This document shows positions 63,736 through 64,000 of a stretch of DNA of 64,000 bases, in pieces. The notes beneath the pieces were generated by a model. That model saw only the letters and a list, made by a program, of their open reading frames with translations. It made no database searches and was not told the origin of the DNA. Source of the stretch: Cryoendolithus antarcticus (taxonomy: Eukaryota; Ascomycota; Dothideomycetes; Cladosporiales; Cladosporiaceae). The first letter of the stretch is position 1; every line of letters starts with the position of its first letter. The DNA is taken from NCBI GenBank assembly GCA_002077065.1, contig NAJO01000013.1:186001-250000 (forward strand), written 5' to 3'. The position numbers and the translations under genes are program-made.

Positions 63736-63925
63736 TTATAGTAGCCGTGACAGCCGATCTTGAGTGCGGTGCTGGGAGGAGAGATACGCGATTTCCTGCT
63801 GCTCTGCACTCACGACCTCGGCCTCTCTCTCGAAAATACCGAAGTCCTGACGTAGAGGCAGTGGCAAGGGCGCTGTGATACGGCCGTCAAACCTCAAGTA
63901 ATCTCTGGCAATGAAGACTGTTCCG
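63736..63925 (-). CDS. 3' exon of a gene running off the window
   Basis: On the minus strand a 62-codon open stretch follows a good acceptor (TCTCCCCTAG ending at 63926) and ends at TAA (63738-63736). It reads GTVFIARDYLRFDGRI, then PLPLPLRQDFGIFEREAEVV and AEQQEIAYLSSQHRTQDRL. The composition is clearly coding-like and helical. The frame closes upstream of the acceptor, so earlier exons must lie near or beyond the right edge. I do not recognise the family. It is convergent with Ndc80, with about 160 bases between stops. Confidence 0.5.
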
Positions 63926-64000
63926 CTAGGGGAGATCGCAGGTCACCACTTGGTATCTAATAGCAGCTGGGTGCCGTGGCGACGGGCCGCGAAAATCAAG

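Noticed and set aside
63438..63809. 123-codon minus-strand frame at the right end
   Set aside because: Ser/Pro/His-rich shadow overlapping the last Ndc80 exon; the neighbouring frame ending at 63736 has the better coding pattern.

Overview
The window is nuclear DNA from a filamentous ascomycete. The evidence is gene content (Ndc80, Ski2, Vps35, Arp9, Trm1, Pex14, Tvp18, an aminoadipate reductase), dense genes on both strands, and many short GT-AG introns of about 48-70 bases with a CTAAC/CTGAC-like branch site. The flavour of the hypothetical proteins (DUF1765, DUF2235, Rds1-like ferritin, small F-box-like proteins) suggests Dothideomycetes, perhaps Mycosphaerellales/Capnodiales. That placement is inference, not proof. 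There are no bacterial features, no rRNA and no CRISPR.

Layout. 0.9-9.4 kb: a short-chain reductase, a fungal-specific coiled-coil protein, a Dap1-like heme protein, a two-exon F-box-like protein and a secreted Rds1-like ferritin-fold protein. 10.8-14.3 kb: an alpha-aminoadipate reductase (Lys2 family) that lacks the usual N-terminal ~220 residues. 14.8-19.8 kb: an RBR ubiquitin ligase and Vps35. 20-30.4 kb: an accessory-looking stretch holding three small F-box-like genes (one intact, one with a nonsense codon and a duplicated exon-intron unit, one frameshifted), a Ser/Thr-rich secreted protein, the chromatin-remodelling subunit Arp9, and a gene made of two tandem copies of an unrecognised module whose intron positions are conserved between copies but whose second copy carries an in-frame TAG. 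30.9-37.2 kb: Tvp18, a 12-exon trimethyllysine dioxygenase, Trm1 and an intron-containing tRNA-Arg(CCG). 38-56 kb: a Clg1-like cyclin, importin-7/8-like karyopherin, Ski2, a DUF1765 protein and a PAQR membrane protein. 56.3-64 kb: a conserved helical protein, a DUF2235 hydrolase-like protein, Pex14 and Ndc80 (divergent pair), and the 3' exon of a gene leaving the window.

Most genes are unrelated housekeeping functions, each with its own promoter; there is no operon and no convincing secondary-metabolite cluster. Exon-intron structures were worked out by hand from splice consensus, phase and protein-family conservation. Several introns are a multiple of three with no stop, and two are GC-AG, so simple ORF reading misassigns them. 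The most unusual material is the two-module gene at 26.5-29.2 kb and the decaying F-box-like genes around it.
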